DNA of 64,000 bases from Amycolatopsis saalfeldensis (GCF_900110575.1 NZ_FOEF01000001.1:558001-622000), one strand, 5' to 3'. Counted from the stretch's first letter, positions 37,759 through 46,477 are shown. Notes: generated from the sequence alone by a model not told the origin. A program made the numbers and translations.

Positions 37759-38241
37759 GTGGCCGACCCCCGCGTCCGCCGGATCCGGCCCGAGGACGTC
37801 GACGCCGTCGTGGAGCTGGTCCTCGCGCTCGCCGAGTACGAGCGCGAGCCCGAAGCGTGCCACCTCACCGCCCCGCAGCTGCACGCCGCGCTGTTCGGCG
37901 AGGCGCCCGCGTTGTTCGGGCACGTCGCCGAACTGGACGGCGCCGTCGCCGGTTTCACGTTGTGGTTCCTGAACTTCTCGACCTGGCGCGGCACCCACGG
38001 CATCTATCTGGAAGACCTGTACGTCCGCGAAGAGCTGCGTGGTTCCGGGCTGGGCAAGGCGCTGCTCGCGACGCTGGCCGCCGAGTGCGTCGAGCAGGGC
38101 TACCAGCGGCTGGAGTGGTCGGTGCTGAACTGGAATCCGGCGATCGGGTTCTACCGGGCGCTGGGTGCCTCGCCGCAGGACGAGTGGACCGTGTACCGGC
38201 TGACCGACGACCCGCTGCGGGCCCTCGCCGCCGACGTCTGA
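37759..38241 (+). CDS. GNAT acetyltransferase, diamine (spermidine/spermine) N-acetyltransferase-like
   Basis: A 160-aa acetyltransferase with the SSAT pattern: FLNFSTWRGTHGIYLEDLYV, REELRGSGLGKALLATLA for acetyl-CoA, and LEWSVLNWNPAIGFYRALGA. Those segments fit the polyamine and thialysine acetyltransferase subgroup, so a di- or polyamine acceptor is plausible. Start is the GTG at 37759, 4 nt after the phosphatase stop, so the two are in one transcript. Confidence 0.88.
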   Translation: MADPRVRRIRPEDVDAVVELVLALAEYEREPEACHLTAPQLHAALFGEAPALFGHVAELDGAVAGFTLWFLNFSTWRGTHGIYLEDLYVREELRGSGLGKALLATLAAECVEQGYQRLEWSVLNWNPAIGFYRALGASPQDEWTVYRLTDDPLRALAADV

Positions 38242-38246
38242 GAGCC

Positions 38247-38729
38247 TCAGTCCTCTTCGTTCTTCTCCCGCTCCGCGCGGCGGCCGGCGAGGCCGCCGCG
38301 CTCGGCGGCCTCCTCCTCCGTCTCGTCCACGTGCTGCCCCAGCGCCCAGGCACGCGCCGGACGGCGGAACAGCAGCACCAGCGCCGCGACGCCGAACACG
38401 GCGATCGGCACCCCCCAGGCCGGCTGGCCGGACGGGCCGAGCACGTACCAGCCGACGCCGACCAGCAGCAGCGCGACGACCACCCCGGGCGAACGGGCCC
38501 AGGTGCGGCCCAGCACCAGCCCGGTGGACGCGGCGAGGAAAGCCAGCGCCAGCACCGCATACGTGGCGAACTCGGCCCAGATGTTGTTGCCCGGCCGCGG
38601 CGGTGATTCCAGGCCGCGCACGAGCACCACGACGCCCAGTGCCAGCAGCCCGAGGCCGGGCAGCGCGGTGAGGACACCCGCCAGCCGGACCTCGGCCGGG
38701 GCGGACGGCGGCTTCTCGGTGAGCGACAC
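38247..38729 (-). CDS. Hypothetical membrane protein with four predicted helices
   Basis: A 160-aa protein with four hydrophobic segments, starting at LTALPGLGLLALGVVVLVRG and ending at VPIAVFGVAALVLLF. The cytoplasmic tail is charged (DETEEEAAERGGLAGRRAEREKNEED). I do not recognise a family. Start GTG 38729 is chosen because sequence upstream is not protein-like, and GAAGG is near. It is convergent with the GNAT gene. Confidence 0.7.
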   Translation of the reverse strand: MSLTEKPPSAPAEVRLAGVLTALPGLGLLALGVVVLVRGLESPPRPGNNIWAEFATYAVLALAFLAASTGLVLGRTWARSPGVVVALLLVGVGWYVLGPSGQPAWGVPIAVFGVAALVLLFRRPARAWALGQHVDETEEEAAERGGLAGRRAEREKNEED

Positions 38730-39087
38730 GGGACGGCCTTCCAGACGCGGGCGGAACCTTTGCGCAGTGCTTTGCGAGAGCACAGTGGACCCCACCTGCA
38801 CGAGTCACAATGCGTGAGCAGTTTCGATGGTATGCCACCCGGTCGGCCGTTTTCGCGGGACGCCGGGAACGTGAAAATCGAGGTGTCGTCGATGAGCGGG
38901 CGGTCGGCCCGGGTGCACTTGTCACGACGGAGACGAGAGTTCGCCGTCCGCAGAGGAGGACCGCCCGCCACAGCGTCATCGGGGTTGTCGGGTCATCGGA
39001 CACCGGGCCGCCGGACGGGCTGAGCTTCGCGTCACCATGTGACGTCGGAGGTTCTCGTGGCGGCCGCGGGTCACCTAGCCTGCGGTA
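38730..39087. other. 358-bp intergenic region
   Basis: Upstream of both the membrane protein (minus) and the lipid kinase (plus). TAGCCT at 39076-39081 is a likely -10 for the kinase, 6 nt before its GTG. I see no gene or repeat in the rest. Confidence 0.4.
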
Positions 39088-40014
39088 GTGCGCGCGATCC
39101 TCGTCGTGAACCCCCAGGCCACCTCGACCACCGCCGGTGGCCGGGACGTTCTGGCGCACGCGCTGGCCAGCCAGCTCAAGCTCGACGTCGTCGAAACCGA
39201 CTACCGCGGCCACGCGATGGCCGTGGCGCGCTCGGCGGCCCGGGACGGCATCGACCTGGTCGTGGCGCACGGCGGCGACGGCACGGTGAACGAGGTCGTG
39301 AACGGCCTCCTCGCGGATTCCGACGGCGATCCCGCCGAACTCGGGTCCGTGCCCGCGCTGGGCGTCGTGCCCGGCGGGTCCGCGAACGTCTTCGCCCGCG
39401 CTCTCGGCCTGCCCGTGGACCCCGTGGAGGCGACGCACCAGCTGCTGAACGCGCTGGAGTCGGGCCGCAGCCGCAGCGTCGGCCTCGGGCTCGCCGACGG
39501 GCACTGGTTCACCTTCAACGCCGGCCTCGGCTGGGACGCCGACGTCGTCGGCCGCGTCGCCAAGCGCCGGGGCAAGGAGACCAGCGCCGGGCTCTACCTA
39601 CGGGCCGCGGTGCGCTCCTACTTCCGGCCGCCGCTGGGCCGCCCGGCCCTCACCGTCCGGGTCCCGGGCGAGGAGCCGGTCGAGGTGGTGACCGCGTTCG
39701 TGTCGAACACCGATCCGTGGACCTACCTGGGCGAGCGTCCCGTGCACCTGAACTCGGGCTGCTCGTTCGAGACGGGATTGGGCCTGTTCGCGTTGAACGG
39801 TATGCCGTTGCCGACCGTGTTCACGCATGTACGCCAAGCTTTGCTCACCAAGAGCAACCAGCGCGGACGGCGTCTCGTGCGTCACGATGACGTGCCGCTG
39901 ATCCGCATCGACGCAGCTGAACCGGTAAACTTCCAGGTGGACGGCGACCTCGTCGGCCAGCGCACGCGGGTGGAGTTCCACAGCGTCCCCGGCGCACTCT
40001 CCGTAATCGTGTGA
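39088..40014 (+). CDS. Diacylglycerol/lipid kinase family protein
   Basis: A 308-aa lipid kinase. It begins MRAILVVNPQATSTT, and the nucleotide motif is HGGDGTVNEVVNGL (GGDGT at 62-66), with LGVVPGGSANVFARALGLP and a GWDADVV segment. The family phosphorylates diacylglycerol, sphingosine or related lipids at the membrane. It corresponds in position to M. tuberculosis Rv3218 upstream of whiB1. The leaderless -10 TAGCCT is clear. Confidence 0.92.
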   Translation: MRAILVVNPQATSTTAGGRDVLAHALASQLKLDVVETDYRGHAMAVARSAARDGIDLVVAHGGDGTVNEVVNGLLADSDGDPAELGSVPALGVVPGGSANVFARALGLPVDPVEATHQLLNALESGRSRSVGLGLADGHWFTFNAGLGWDADVVGRVAKRRGKETSAGLYLRAAVRSYFRPPLGRPALTVRVPGEEPVEVVTAFVSNTDPWTYLGERPVHLNSGCSFETGLGLFALNGMPLPTVFTHVRQALLTKSNQRGRRLVRHDDVPLIRIDAAEPVNFQVDGDLVGQRTRVEFHSVPGALSVIV

Positions 40015-40148
40015 CGACCGGGTCGCTGATCGCCTGCGGCAAAGTGCCTGTTGCCGTTCGTCGACGCAGAAGCTCCACTCACCGCATCGGCCTTCCCCAA
40101 TGCGGTCTGTTTCAGACAGAAACCGCAGGTCAGAGCCGTCGCCCGGCC

Positions 40149-40166
40149 GGGTGAGCTGACTCACCG
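40149..40166 (+). promoter_or_regulatory. CRP-like site 1 upstream of whiB1
   Basis: The core GTGA-GCTGAC-TCAC (40151-40164), extended to GGTGAG/CTCACC, fits the GTGA-N6-TCAC consensus of actinobacterial CRP (Rv3676-type). Confidence 0.6.
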
Positions 40167-40199
40167 ATCTTCAAGAAACCCTTGTCGAAAGCGGTGCTT

Positions 40200-40215
40200 C
40201 GTGAAAGCATTCACA
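40200..40215 (+). promoter_or_regulatory. CRP-like site 2 upstream of whiB1
   Basis: CGTGAAAGCATTCACA has the core GTGA-AAGCAT-TCAC (40201-40214) and matches the TGTGA-N6-TCACA consensus at all but the first base. Its centre is exactly 50 bp from that of site 1. Confidence 0.7.
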
Positions 40216-40288
40216 AGCACCCAAAAACACGACCGCCATGACGACTGTGGCGCGGCCCTCCCGCGTCGCTATAAAGGAGCTCACGAAC

Positions 40289-40543
40289 ATGGACTGGCGC
40301 CACGACGCGGCCTGCCGAGACGAGGACCCCGAGCTGTTCTTCCCGGTGGGAACCAGCGGTCCTGCTCTGCTTCAGGTCTCCGAGGCGAAGGCCGTGTGCC
40401 ACCGCTGCACCGTCGCATCCGACTGCTTGGCCTGGGCTCTGGCCAGCGGTCAGGACGCCGGCGTGTGGGGCGGCATGAGCGAGGACGAGCGACGCGCGCT
40501 CAAGCGCCGCCGTACGCACATCGGCACGCGTACCAACGCCTGA
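40289..40543 (+). CDS. whiB1: Transcriptional regulator WhiB1
   Basis: An 84-aa Wbl protein with a [4Fe-4S] cluster that reacts with nitric oxide. The four ligands are Cys9 (HDAACRDED), Cys37 and Cys40 (AVCHRC) and Cys46 (SDCLAW), at the same numbers as in M. tuberculosis WhiB1. The turn is GVWGGMSEDERRALKRR. WhiB1 binds the C-terminal region of the primary sigma factor. ATG 40289 follows AAAGGAG by 9 nt; an in-frame ATG at 40238 would break the Wbl N-terminus. A 274-bp upstream region with two CRP-like sites precedes it. Confidence 0.97.
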   Translation: MDWRHDAACRDEDPELFFPVGTSGPALLQVSEAKAVCHRCTVASDCLAWALASGQDAGVWGGMSEDERRALKRRRTHIGTRTNA

Positions 40544-40702
40544 GCTTCGGCTCAGAAAAGCACCACCGGGAACCGGAAACTTCCGCCGGCGTAGCAGCTT
40601 CATGCCACGCCGTCCGGGGCGATACCCATCCGGTTCCAGCTTAACAACTGAGGTGAAATCACCCATAAGCGGGTGTCGCGCCACCTCACTCACGACGTTG
40701 AC

Positions 40703-40735
40703 AGGGCCGGTACCGCTTCGGCGGGCACCGGCCCT
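40703..40735. terminator. Bidirectional terminator between whiB1 and pdtaS
   Basis: AGGGCCGGT (40703-40711) pairs with ACCGGCCCT (40727-40735), with an inner CCGC/GCGG pairing. It lies between convergent genes. Confidence 0.7.
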
Positions 40736-40829
40736 TCACCGTGTCCGGGGTCGATGTGGTCCACCGCGGACCGTGGCCGTCTCAGTCCAGTTAGGACAGT
40801 GCGATGGTCCCTTTCGGACACACCAGAAG

Positions 40830-42350
40830 CTAGAGCCGCCGGGAAAGCGGAATGCGCAGGGCGGCTTCCGTGCCCGACACGCGGGCCCCCGCCTCGTCGC
40901 TGCTGACCTTGCGCAGTGAGAGGGACCCTCGCAGCTCCGACTCCACCAGGGTCCGCACGATCTGCAGGCCGAGGCCGTCGCTGCGTTCCAGGGAGAAGCC
41001 CGAGGGCAGGCCGCGGCCGTTGTCGCGGATCACCACGTCCAGCCAGCGCGCCGAGCGCTCCACCACCAGCTCCACCTTGCCCGGGCGGCCCTGCGGGAAC
41101 GCGTGCTCGATGGCGTTCTGCACCAGCTCGGCCAGCACCATCACCAGCGGCGTCGCGATCTCCGCGATCACGATGCCGAACGAGCCCTTCCGGGTGAGCC
41201 CGACCTGCGACTCCGCCGTGGCGACCTCGCCGACCATGGGCAGCACGTTGTCGAGCAGCTTGTCGAGGTCCACCCGCTCGTCCACGGAAATGGACAGCGC
41301 CTCGTGCACCATCGCGATCGACGAGACCCGGCGCACGGACTCGCCGAGGGCCAGCCGCGCCTCCTCGCTCGACGTGCGGCGCGACTGGAGCCGCAGCAGG
41401 GCCGCGACGGTCTGGAGGTTGTTCTTCACGCGGTGGTGGATCTCGCGAATCGTCGCGTCCTTGGACAGCAGCGCGCGGTCGCGGCGCTTGACCTCGGTGA
41501 CGTCGCGGACCAGCACCAGCGCGCCGGCCGCCTGGCCCGCGGGGCGCAGCGGCAGCGCGCGGAACAGCACCACGGCGCCGCGCCGGGAGTCGGCCTCCGT
41601 GCGCGTCGAGGGCTTCCCGTCGAGGGCCTCGATGATGCGGTGCGAGATCTCGGTGGCGTCGAACGGATCGCGGATCAGCGAGCGCGTCAACGGGGCCAGC
41701 CGCTGCCCCACCAGATCGGACTCGTGGCCCATCCGGTGGTAGGCGGACAGGCCGTTGGGGCTGGCGAACACCACGGTGCCCGTCGGGTCCAGCCGGATCA
41801 GCCCGTCGCCGACGCGCGGGCTGGTGTGCGTGTCGGTCTGGTTGCCGTTGCCGGGCGGGAAGGTGCCGTCCACGATCATCTGGCACAGGTCGCCCGCGCT
41901 GCCCAGGTAGGCGATCTCCAACGGGCTCGGCACGCGCGGCGCGGCGAGGTTCGTCTCGCGGCTCATCACGCCGACCACCTCACCGCCGAAGCTGACCGGC
42001 ACGGCCTCGCGGCGCATCGGCACGTCGCGGTACCAGTGCGGGTCCTCCTCGCGGCAGATCCGCACCTCGCGCACGGCCTTGGCCAGCTGCGGGTGCTCGT
42101 CGACGGTGAACCGCGTGCCGACGACGTCCTCGGGGTGCGCGGTCGGCGCCGTGGTGGGGCGGGCATGCGCGACGCACACGAAATCGCCGCCGTCGGGCTG
42201 CAGGTCCTTCGCGACGGGCACCCAGAGCAGGAAGTCGGCGAACGAGAGGTCAGCCAGCAGCTGCCACTCCGCGACGACGGTCTGCAGGTGGTCGGCCGCC
42301 TCGCCGGTGAGGCCGGTGTTCTCGGCGAGCAGGTCGGAAAGGGTCGACAC
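40830..42350 (-). CDS. pdtaS: Sensor histidine kinase PdtaS
   Basis: A 506-aa cytoplasmic kinase with GAF (about 5-145), PAS (about 175-285), HisKA_2 and HATPase domains. The H-box is REIHHRVKNNLQTVAALLRL with phosphoacceptor His305, the N-box is LAELVQNAIEHAF and the G-box region DNGRGLPSGF then DGLGLQIV. There is no membrane segment. In mycobacteria it phosphorylates PdtaR, an ANTAR RNA-binding antiterminator, and senses copper and nitric oxide. The pdtaR gene is not in this window, as in mycobacteria where it lies elsewhere. Start is the GTG at 42350. Confidence 0.95.
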   Translation of the reverse strand: MSTLSDLLAENTGLTGEAADHLQTVVAEWQLLADLSFADFLLWVPVAKDLQPDGGDFVCVAHARPTTAPTAHPEDVVGTRFTVDEHPQLAKAVREVRICREEDPHWYRDVPMRREAVPVSFGGEVVGVMSRETNLAAPRVPSPLEIAYLGSAGDLCQMIVDGTFPPGNGNQTDTHTSPRVGDGLIRLDPTGTVVFASPNGLSAYHRMGHESDLVGQRLAPLTRSLIRDPFDATEISHRIIEALDGKPSTRTEADSRRGAVVLFRALPLRPAGQAAGALVLVRDVTEVKRRDRALLSKDATIREIHHRVKNNLQTVAALLRLQSRRTSSEEARLALGESVRRVSSIAMVHEALSISVDERVDLDKLLDNVLPMVGEVATAESQVGLTRKGSFGIVIAEIATPLVMVLAELVQNAIEHAFPQGRPGKVELVVERSARWLDVVIRDNGRGLPSGFSLERSDGLGLQIVRTLVESELRGSLSLRKVSSDEAGARVSGTEAALRIPLSRRL

Positions 42351-42578
42351 GGCGTTACCCGACCGTCCCGGCCGCGGCGGCGACCGGGCCAGGCCCGGTC
42401 GTGGCAGTCCTGTCCGAGCAGCTCATGCTTGTCATCCAACCAGAGGGACCCCGGATCAGCACGGGTGCCGCAGGTGAGCCCGGGCACGCATGACACACTG
42501 GAGCGGTTGACCCGAGCCCGGCAGGTGTGCCCGCACCCCCGCCCACGGGCCATCCGGTGCAAGTACGAGGAGTGAAGC

Positions 42579-42653
42579 ATGTCGAAGCGCGCCCGCAAGC
42601 GTCGCGACCGTAAGAAGAACGGCGCGAACCACGGCAAGAAGCCCAACGCCTGA
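42579..42653 (+). CDS. Ribosomal protein bL37
   Basis: A 24-aa basic peptide (MSKRARKRRDRKKNG at its start, ending GKKPNA), too short for usual gene finding. It matches, from memory, the actinobacteria-specific large-subunit protein bL37 first seen in M. smegmatis ribosome structures, encoded between the PdtaS and RshA genes there as here. GAGGAG at 42567-42572 lies 6 nt before the ATG, and a terminator follows. It is divergent from pdtaS. Confidence 0.88.
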   Translation: MSKRARKRRDRKKNGANHGKKPNA

Positions 42654-42674
42654 TTTCCGGCGTACGGACGCGAC

Positions 42675-42706
42675 ACGGCCCCCGCACCAGCTGGTACGGG
42701 GGCCGT
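42675..42706. terminator. Bidirectional terminator between bL37 and rshA
   Basis: ACGGCCCCCG (42675-42684) pairs with CGGGGGCCGT (42697-42706), with an inner ACC-AGCT-GGT pairing. Confidence 0.8.
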
Positions 42707-42725
42707 CGTCGTCTTGAGCCGAGGG

Positions 42726-43043
42726 CTATTCGCCGGTCCGCTGCTCGATGGTGACCTCGGTGCGCTCCACGGTCACCCCGCCGCGGGTGGCGACGGTCTG
42801 GCGAATCGAGGCGCGCAGCCTGCTCTTCAGGTCGTCCGGGGCGTGGTCGCCGCCGCACTTGCGAGCCAGCAGGTGCTTGAGCTGCTCGTCGATCCCGTAC
42901 TCCGCGAGGCACGGCGGGCAGTCCTCGATGTGACGCCGGAGCTCGGCGTCACGGCCGGGGCTGCACTCCTTGTCCAGGAGCAGGAAGATCTCCGAAAGCG
43001 CCTCTTCGCACCGGACCTTGTCCTTGGCGTCGCCCGTGCTCAT
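42726..43043 (-). CDS. rshA: Redox-sensitive anti-sigma factor RshA/RsrA
   Basis: A 105-aa zinc-binding anti-sigma factor. The ZAS motif is HIEDCPPC, giving His38, Cys42 and Cys45, with Cys12 as the fourth expected ligand, the same pattern as RsrA (Cys11, His37, Cys41, Cys44). Disulfide stress releases zinc and frees the sigma factor. Its ATG overlaps the sigH stop by 4 nt (ATGA), ensuring stoichiometric production. Confidence 0.95.
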   Translation of the reverse strand: MSTGDAKDKVRCEEALSEIFLLLDKECSPGRDAELRRHIEDCPPCLAEYGIDEQLKHLLARKCGGDHAPDDLKSRLRASIRQTVATRGGVTVERTEVTIEQRTGE

Positions 43044-43666
43044 CGCTTACCCACCTCCTGGCGATCGCCACGGATGAAGCCGCGCTCGCGCGCGACGTCG
43101 GCGAGCAGTTCGCGCAGCTGGGCGCGGCCACGGTGCAGGCGTGACATCACGGTGCCGATCGGCGTGTCCATGATCTCGGCGATCTCCTTGTAGGCGAAGC
43201 CCTCGACATCGGCCAGGTAGACGGCCAGCCGGAACTCCTCGGGCAGCTTCTGCAGCGCGGCCTTCACGTCGACGTCGGGGAGGTTGTCCATCGCCTCGAC
43301 CTCGGCGGAACGCAGGCCGACCGAGGTGTGGCCCTCCGCCTTGGCGATCTGCCAGTCGGTGATCTCCTCGGTGGGCTGCTGCACCGGCTGCCGCTGCCGC
43401 TTGCGGTAGCCGTTGATGTAGGTGTTGGTGAGGATGCGGTACATCCACGCCTTCAGGTTGGTGCCGGCCTTGAACGACGCGAACGCGGCGTAGGCCTTCA
43501 GGTACGTCTCCTGGACCAGGTCCTCGGCGTCGGCAGGGTTGCGGGTCATCCGCATCGCGGCCGAATACAGCTGGTCGAGCAGGGGCATGGCGTCCCGCTC
43601 GAAGCGTTCGGCCAGCTCCAGCTCGTCGGTCGCCGTCTCCGGCGCGGAGTTGGGGGTGCTCGGCAA
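43040..43666 (-). CDS. sigH: ECF sigma factor SigH (SigR-type thiol-stress sigma)
   Basis: A 208-aa ECF sigma. Region 2 reads [20 protein letters not shown] and then [20 protein letters not shown]; region 4 reads [20 protein letters not shown] and [20 protein letters not shown]. It drives thioredoxin, mycothiol and protease genes in relatives. The short start is the TTG at 43666 with GGAAGGG 6 nt upstream. The frame stays open upstream past a SigH-type promoter to a GTG at 43807, so a form about 47 residues longer could be made, as for the Streptomyces SigR' isoform. It is followed by rshA with a 4-nt overlap. Confidence 0.94.
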   Translation of the reverse strand: MPSTPNSAPETATDELELAERFERDAMPLLDQLYSAAMRMTRNPADAEDLVQETYLKAYAAFASFKAGTNLKAWMYRILTNTYINGYRKRQRQPVQQPTEEITDWQIAKAEGHTSVGLRSAEVEAMDNLPDVDVKAALQKLPEEFRLAVYLADVEGFAYKEIAEIMDTPIGTVMSRLHRGRAQLRELLADVARERGFIRGDRQEVGKR

Positions 43667-43816
43667 ACCGTTCCCTTCCCGATCGGCGTCGATGCGCGGG
43701 CGCGCATACGGCACAGTCGAGTTTACGCGGGGTCCCCGGAGGCCTGAACCCCCCGGGCTCTCGGGCCGGCGCCGGGCTGGGCGGGTGGTGGCGAGCGTGC
43801 TGTTCACATCGGCTAC

Positions 43817-43842
43817 AACAGAGCGTGGCGGCGGTCCATTCC
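43817..43842 (-). promoter_or_regulatory. SigH-dependent autoregulatory promoter
   Basis: On the minus strand GGAAT (43842-43838), 18 nt, GTT (43819-43817): an exact match to the SigR/SigH consensus GGAAT-N18-GTT, placed to transcribe sigH-rshA. A GTG in the sigH frame begins 9 nt after GTT. Confidence 0.85.
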
Positions 43843-43866
43843 CGCCCACTCGTAGACTCGCCTGCC

Positions 43867-44343
43867 ATGGCGGGCAAGGGAACTCCGGCGACGGCGCTGC
43901 TCACGAAGCAGAAGGTGGCGCACGTCCTGCACTCGTACGACCACGACCCGCGCGCCGATTCGTACGGCCTGGAGGCCGTCGAAGCGCTGGGCCTGGCGCC
44001 GGACCGGGTGTTCAAGACCCTCGTGGCCGAGGTCGACGGCAAGCTGGTGGTGGGCGTGGTGCCGGTCACCGGCCAGCTCGACCTGAAAGCGCTGGCCATG
44101 GCCGCGGGCGGCAAGAAGGCCAAGATGGCCGATCCGGCCGCGGCCCAGCGGGCCACGGGTTACGTGCTGGGCGGGATTTCACCGCTGGGCCACCGCAGCC
44201 GCCTCCCGGTGGTGATCGACGCGACCGCTCCGGCCTTTTCCACGGTGTACTGCTCGGCCGGCCGTCGCGGCCTCGAGGTCGAACTCGACCCGGCCGACCT
44301 GGTCCGGCTGACGAACGCGGTGGTCGCCGGGATCGCGGCTTAG
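43867..44343 (+). CDS. ybaK: Cys-tRNA(Pro)/Cys-tRNA(Cys) deacylase YbaK
   Basis: A 158-aa trans-editing factor that removes Cys mischarged on tRNA-Pro. The family pattern is [33 protein letters not shown] and [21 protein letters not shown], where the conserved lysine and the GGISP loop form the editing site. TAGACT (43853-43858) lies 8 nt before the ATG, compatible with a leaderless transcript divergent from sigH. It ends 2 nt before the next, convergent stop. Confidence 0.93.
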   Translation: MAGKGTPATALLTKQKVAHVLHSYDHDPRADSYGLEAVEALGLAPDRVFKTLVAEVDGKLVVGVVPVTGQLDLKALAMAAGGKKAKMADPAAAQRATGYVLGGISPLGHRSRLPVVIDATAPAFSTVYCSAGRRGLEVELDPADLVRLTNAVVAGIAA

Positions 44344-44345
44344 GC

Positions 44346-45053
44346 TCAGCCGATCACGCTCAGCCAGATCTCTGCCAGGTGGAGTGCGGCGTCTTCGGTG
44401 CGGCGCACGCGGAACTCGGACATCCGGAGGCCGGCGTGACCCCACGGGTCGCACGGATCCAGCAGCTGACGGCCGAAGTGCCCCCAAGGCACGGTCCACG
44501 GTTCGTCGTCGAGGTCGATGTACGCCGCGGCGAGGGCTTCGGCGCTGATGCCGACCGCACGCGCGATGGCGTGCGGGTCGCCCTCGATGGAGAACTGCTC
44601 GGGTCCGGGCCAGCCTTCGGTGTACAGCTTCAGCCCGCCGGGCAGGTGGATGGCGGTCTGGCTGTGGTTCTCCCCGCGGTCGATGCTCGCCGAGCCGATG
44701 ATCCTGGCCTCGGGGTGACGTTCGGCCAGTGCGCTCGTCACGTCCCACAGGGCCTTGTCGAAGCTGTCGCCCGCGAGCGCGGGGTCGGAGATGCCGATGA
44801 CGCCGCCCCAGCAACCGACCGCGACGAGGTCGAGGTCCGCGCGCGTCTGCGGAGACGCGGGGACGGCGCTGGTGTCGGGAAGTCCTTCGAGGACGGCCTC
44901 GATGGTGGGGAACGACTCGGCGAAGGCCCGGGCCCGCACCGGATCGTGCGGCGCGAAGCCGGCGGGTGAGCTGCGCGCGTGCGGCGGGAACGGCGGGAGG
45001 ACGACGGCGATGGTGGATTCGCCGTAGCCGTTGACTTCCTGGTCGTCGATCAC
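44346..45053 (-). CDS. Hypothetical protein
   Basis: A 235-aa protein with balanced composition and no signal peptide. The C-terminal half reads like a small enzyme domain (IARAVGISAEALAAAYIDLD, then TVPWGHFGRQLLDP), but I do not recognise the family with confidence. The start GTG at 45053 is tentative; TTG or ATG codons further in are possible. It is downstream of, and in the same direction as, the hydrolase and SRAP genes with a 48-nt gap. Confidence 0.7.
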   Translation of the reverse strand: MIDDQEVNGYGESTIAVVLPPFPPHARSSPAGFAPHDPVRARAFAESFPTIEAVLEGLPDTSAVPASPQTRADLDLVAVGCWGGVIGISDPALAGDSFDKALWDVTSALAERHPEARIIGSASIDRGENHSQTAIHLPGGLKLYTEGWPGPEQFSIEGDPHAIARAVGISAEALAAAYIDLDDEPWTVPWGHFGRQLLDPCDPWGHAGLRMSEFRVRRTEDAALHLAEIWLSVIG

Positions 45054-45101
45054 CCGGTCACCGTAGTGAAAACCGGCCCGCAGGTTTCGCCGGACGCCGG
45101 A

Positions 45102-45710
45102 TCAGAGGTGCGGCCGCAGCACCCGCTCCAGCCACTCGGCGGCCGCCCGCGACACCGCGTCCAGATCGGCGGAAAGGTTGTGGTCGCCGGGAATCATGAG
45201 GACCTCGTGGTGCGGTCCGGGCGTGGGGCGGCCGAAGGGGTCGCGTTCGCCCTGGATGACCAGCGCCGGGACCTCCACCGCGTCCAGCTCCGGCTGACGG
45301 GTCTTTTCCGGCTTGCCCGGCGGGTGCTCCGGGAACGCCAGGCACAGCACCGCCACCGCCTGGCCCGCCGACGCCGTGCGGCACGCCACGCGCGCGCCCG
45401 ACGAGCGGCCGCCGAACACCAGCGGCAGGTCGTCGAACCGGGCGGACAGCTCGTCGGCCACCGTCAGCCAGGCCGAATCCAGCTGGTTCGCCGGTGCGGG
45501 GGCACGACGGCCCGCGACGCGATACGGCTGCTCCACCAGCGCGACGTGCACGCCCGCCTCTTTCGCGGCCCGCGCCACCACCACGAGATCCTGCGCGCCG
45601 ATGCCGCCGCCGGCGCCGTGACCGAGCATCAGCACCGCGACGCCGTCCTTCGCGCAGTGCAGCTCGGCCCGCGCGAGGCCGTGGTCGGTGTCGATCTCCA
45701 AGGTGGTCAT
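45102..45710 (-). CDS. Alpha/beta hydrolase, KANL3/TEX30-like
   Basis: A 202-aa compact alpha/beta hydrolase. The oxyanion segment is LMLGHGAGGGIGAQDL, the nucleophile elbow is VFGGRSSGARVACRTA (Ser in GRSSG), then ALVIQGERDPFGRP with the acid and MIPGDHNLSAD with the histidine. Substrate unknown. Its ATG overlaps the SRAP stop by 4 nt. Confidence 0.86.
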   Translation of the reverse strand: MTTLEIDTDHGLARAELHCAKDGVAVLMLGHGAGGGIGAQDLVVVARAAKEAGVHVALVEQPYRVAGRRAPAPANQLDSAWLTVADELSARFDDLPLVFGGRSSGARVACRTASAGQAVAVLCLAFPEHPPGKPEKTRQPELDAVEVPALVIQGERDPFGRPTPGPHHEVLMIPGDHNLSADLDAVSRAAAEWLERVLRPHL

Positions 45711-46477
45711 GACAACTCGAACAGGCCGTCGTCCAGTGGCTGGACGGGCGCCTCGACGCGGTCCAGCAGTTCGGGCCCGTTGTTGCGCACGTTGTTGACC
45801 AGGCTGGAAATCGGCCGCAGCTCGAGGGATTCCACGATGGACGGCGGCGTCGGCACCATCAGGCCGTCGACGTCGTCGCGGTCCGGGTCCAGCCAGCCGG
45901 CCCAGTGCGCACGCGGGACGATCAGCGGCATCCGGTGGTGCACGTCGGTGAGCTGCCCGGCGGCGTCCGTGGTGATGATCGAGAACGTGATCAGCGGATC
46001 AGTGCCTGCAGCGCCTTCGCTGTCCTTCGGCCGCCAGGTCTCCCAGATCCCGCCGAACGCGATCGACGAGCCCGCCGGGTCCGTCATGTAGAACGGCTCT
46101 TTTTCCTTGCCCGTGCGACGCCATTCGAACCAGCCGTCGGCGGGCACCAGGCACCGCCGCGACGCCAGCGCGCGCTTGAAGGCGGGTTTTTCACGCGCCG
46201 TCTCGGCCCGGGTGTTGATCATGCGCGAGCCCACCGACGGGTCCTTCGCCCAGAACGGCACCAGGCCCCACCGCATGATCCGCAGCGAGCGCTCGGCCGG
46301 CTCGTCTTCGAGCACCAGGCCCTCGGCGTCACGGGGATGGCGCTGCACCACGGTCACGACGCTTTTCGTGGGCGCGACGTTGTGGTCCACCCGGGCCCGG
46401 CCCTCGGTCAGGTCCACCGCGGCGAACTCCTCGATCAGCGCCGCCGGGTCCTTCGTCGCGGCGTAACGGCCGCACAT
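45707..46477 (-). CDS. SRAP domain protein (SOS response-associated, YedK/HMCES family)
   Basis: A 256-aa protein that forms a protective DNA-protein crosslink at abasic sites in ssDNA. It starts MCGRYAAT with the catalytic Cys2. Other conserved parts are MRWGLVPFWAKD, RMINTRAETA, LVPADGWFEW and VHHRMPLIVP with the active-site glutamate and histidine. It corresponds to M. tuberculosis Rv3226c by position. It is divergent from rsgA, and the aroA gene expected between the two in mycobacteria is absent. Confidence 0.95.
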   Translation of the reverse strand: MCGRYAATKDPAALIEEFAAVDLTEGRARVDHNVAPTKSVVTVVQRHPRDAEGLVLEDEPAERSLRIMRWGLVPFWAKDPSVGSRMINTRAETAREKPAFKRALASRRCLVPADGWFEWRRTGKEKEPFYMTDPAGSSIAFGGIWETWRPKDSEGAAGTDPLITFSIITTDAAGQLTDVHHRMPLIVPRAHWAGWLDPDRDDVDGLMVPTPPSIVESLELRPISSLVNNVRNNGPELLDRVEAPVQPLDDGLFELS

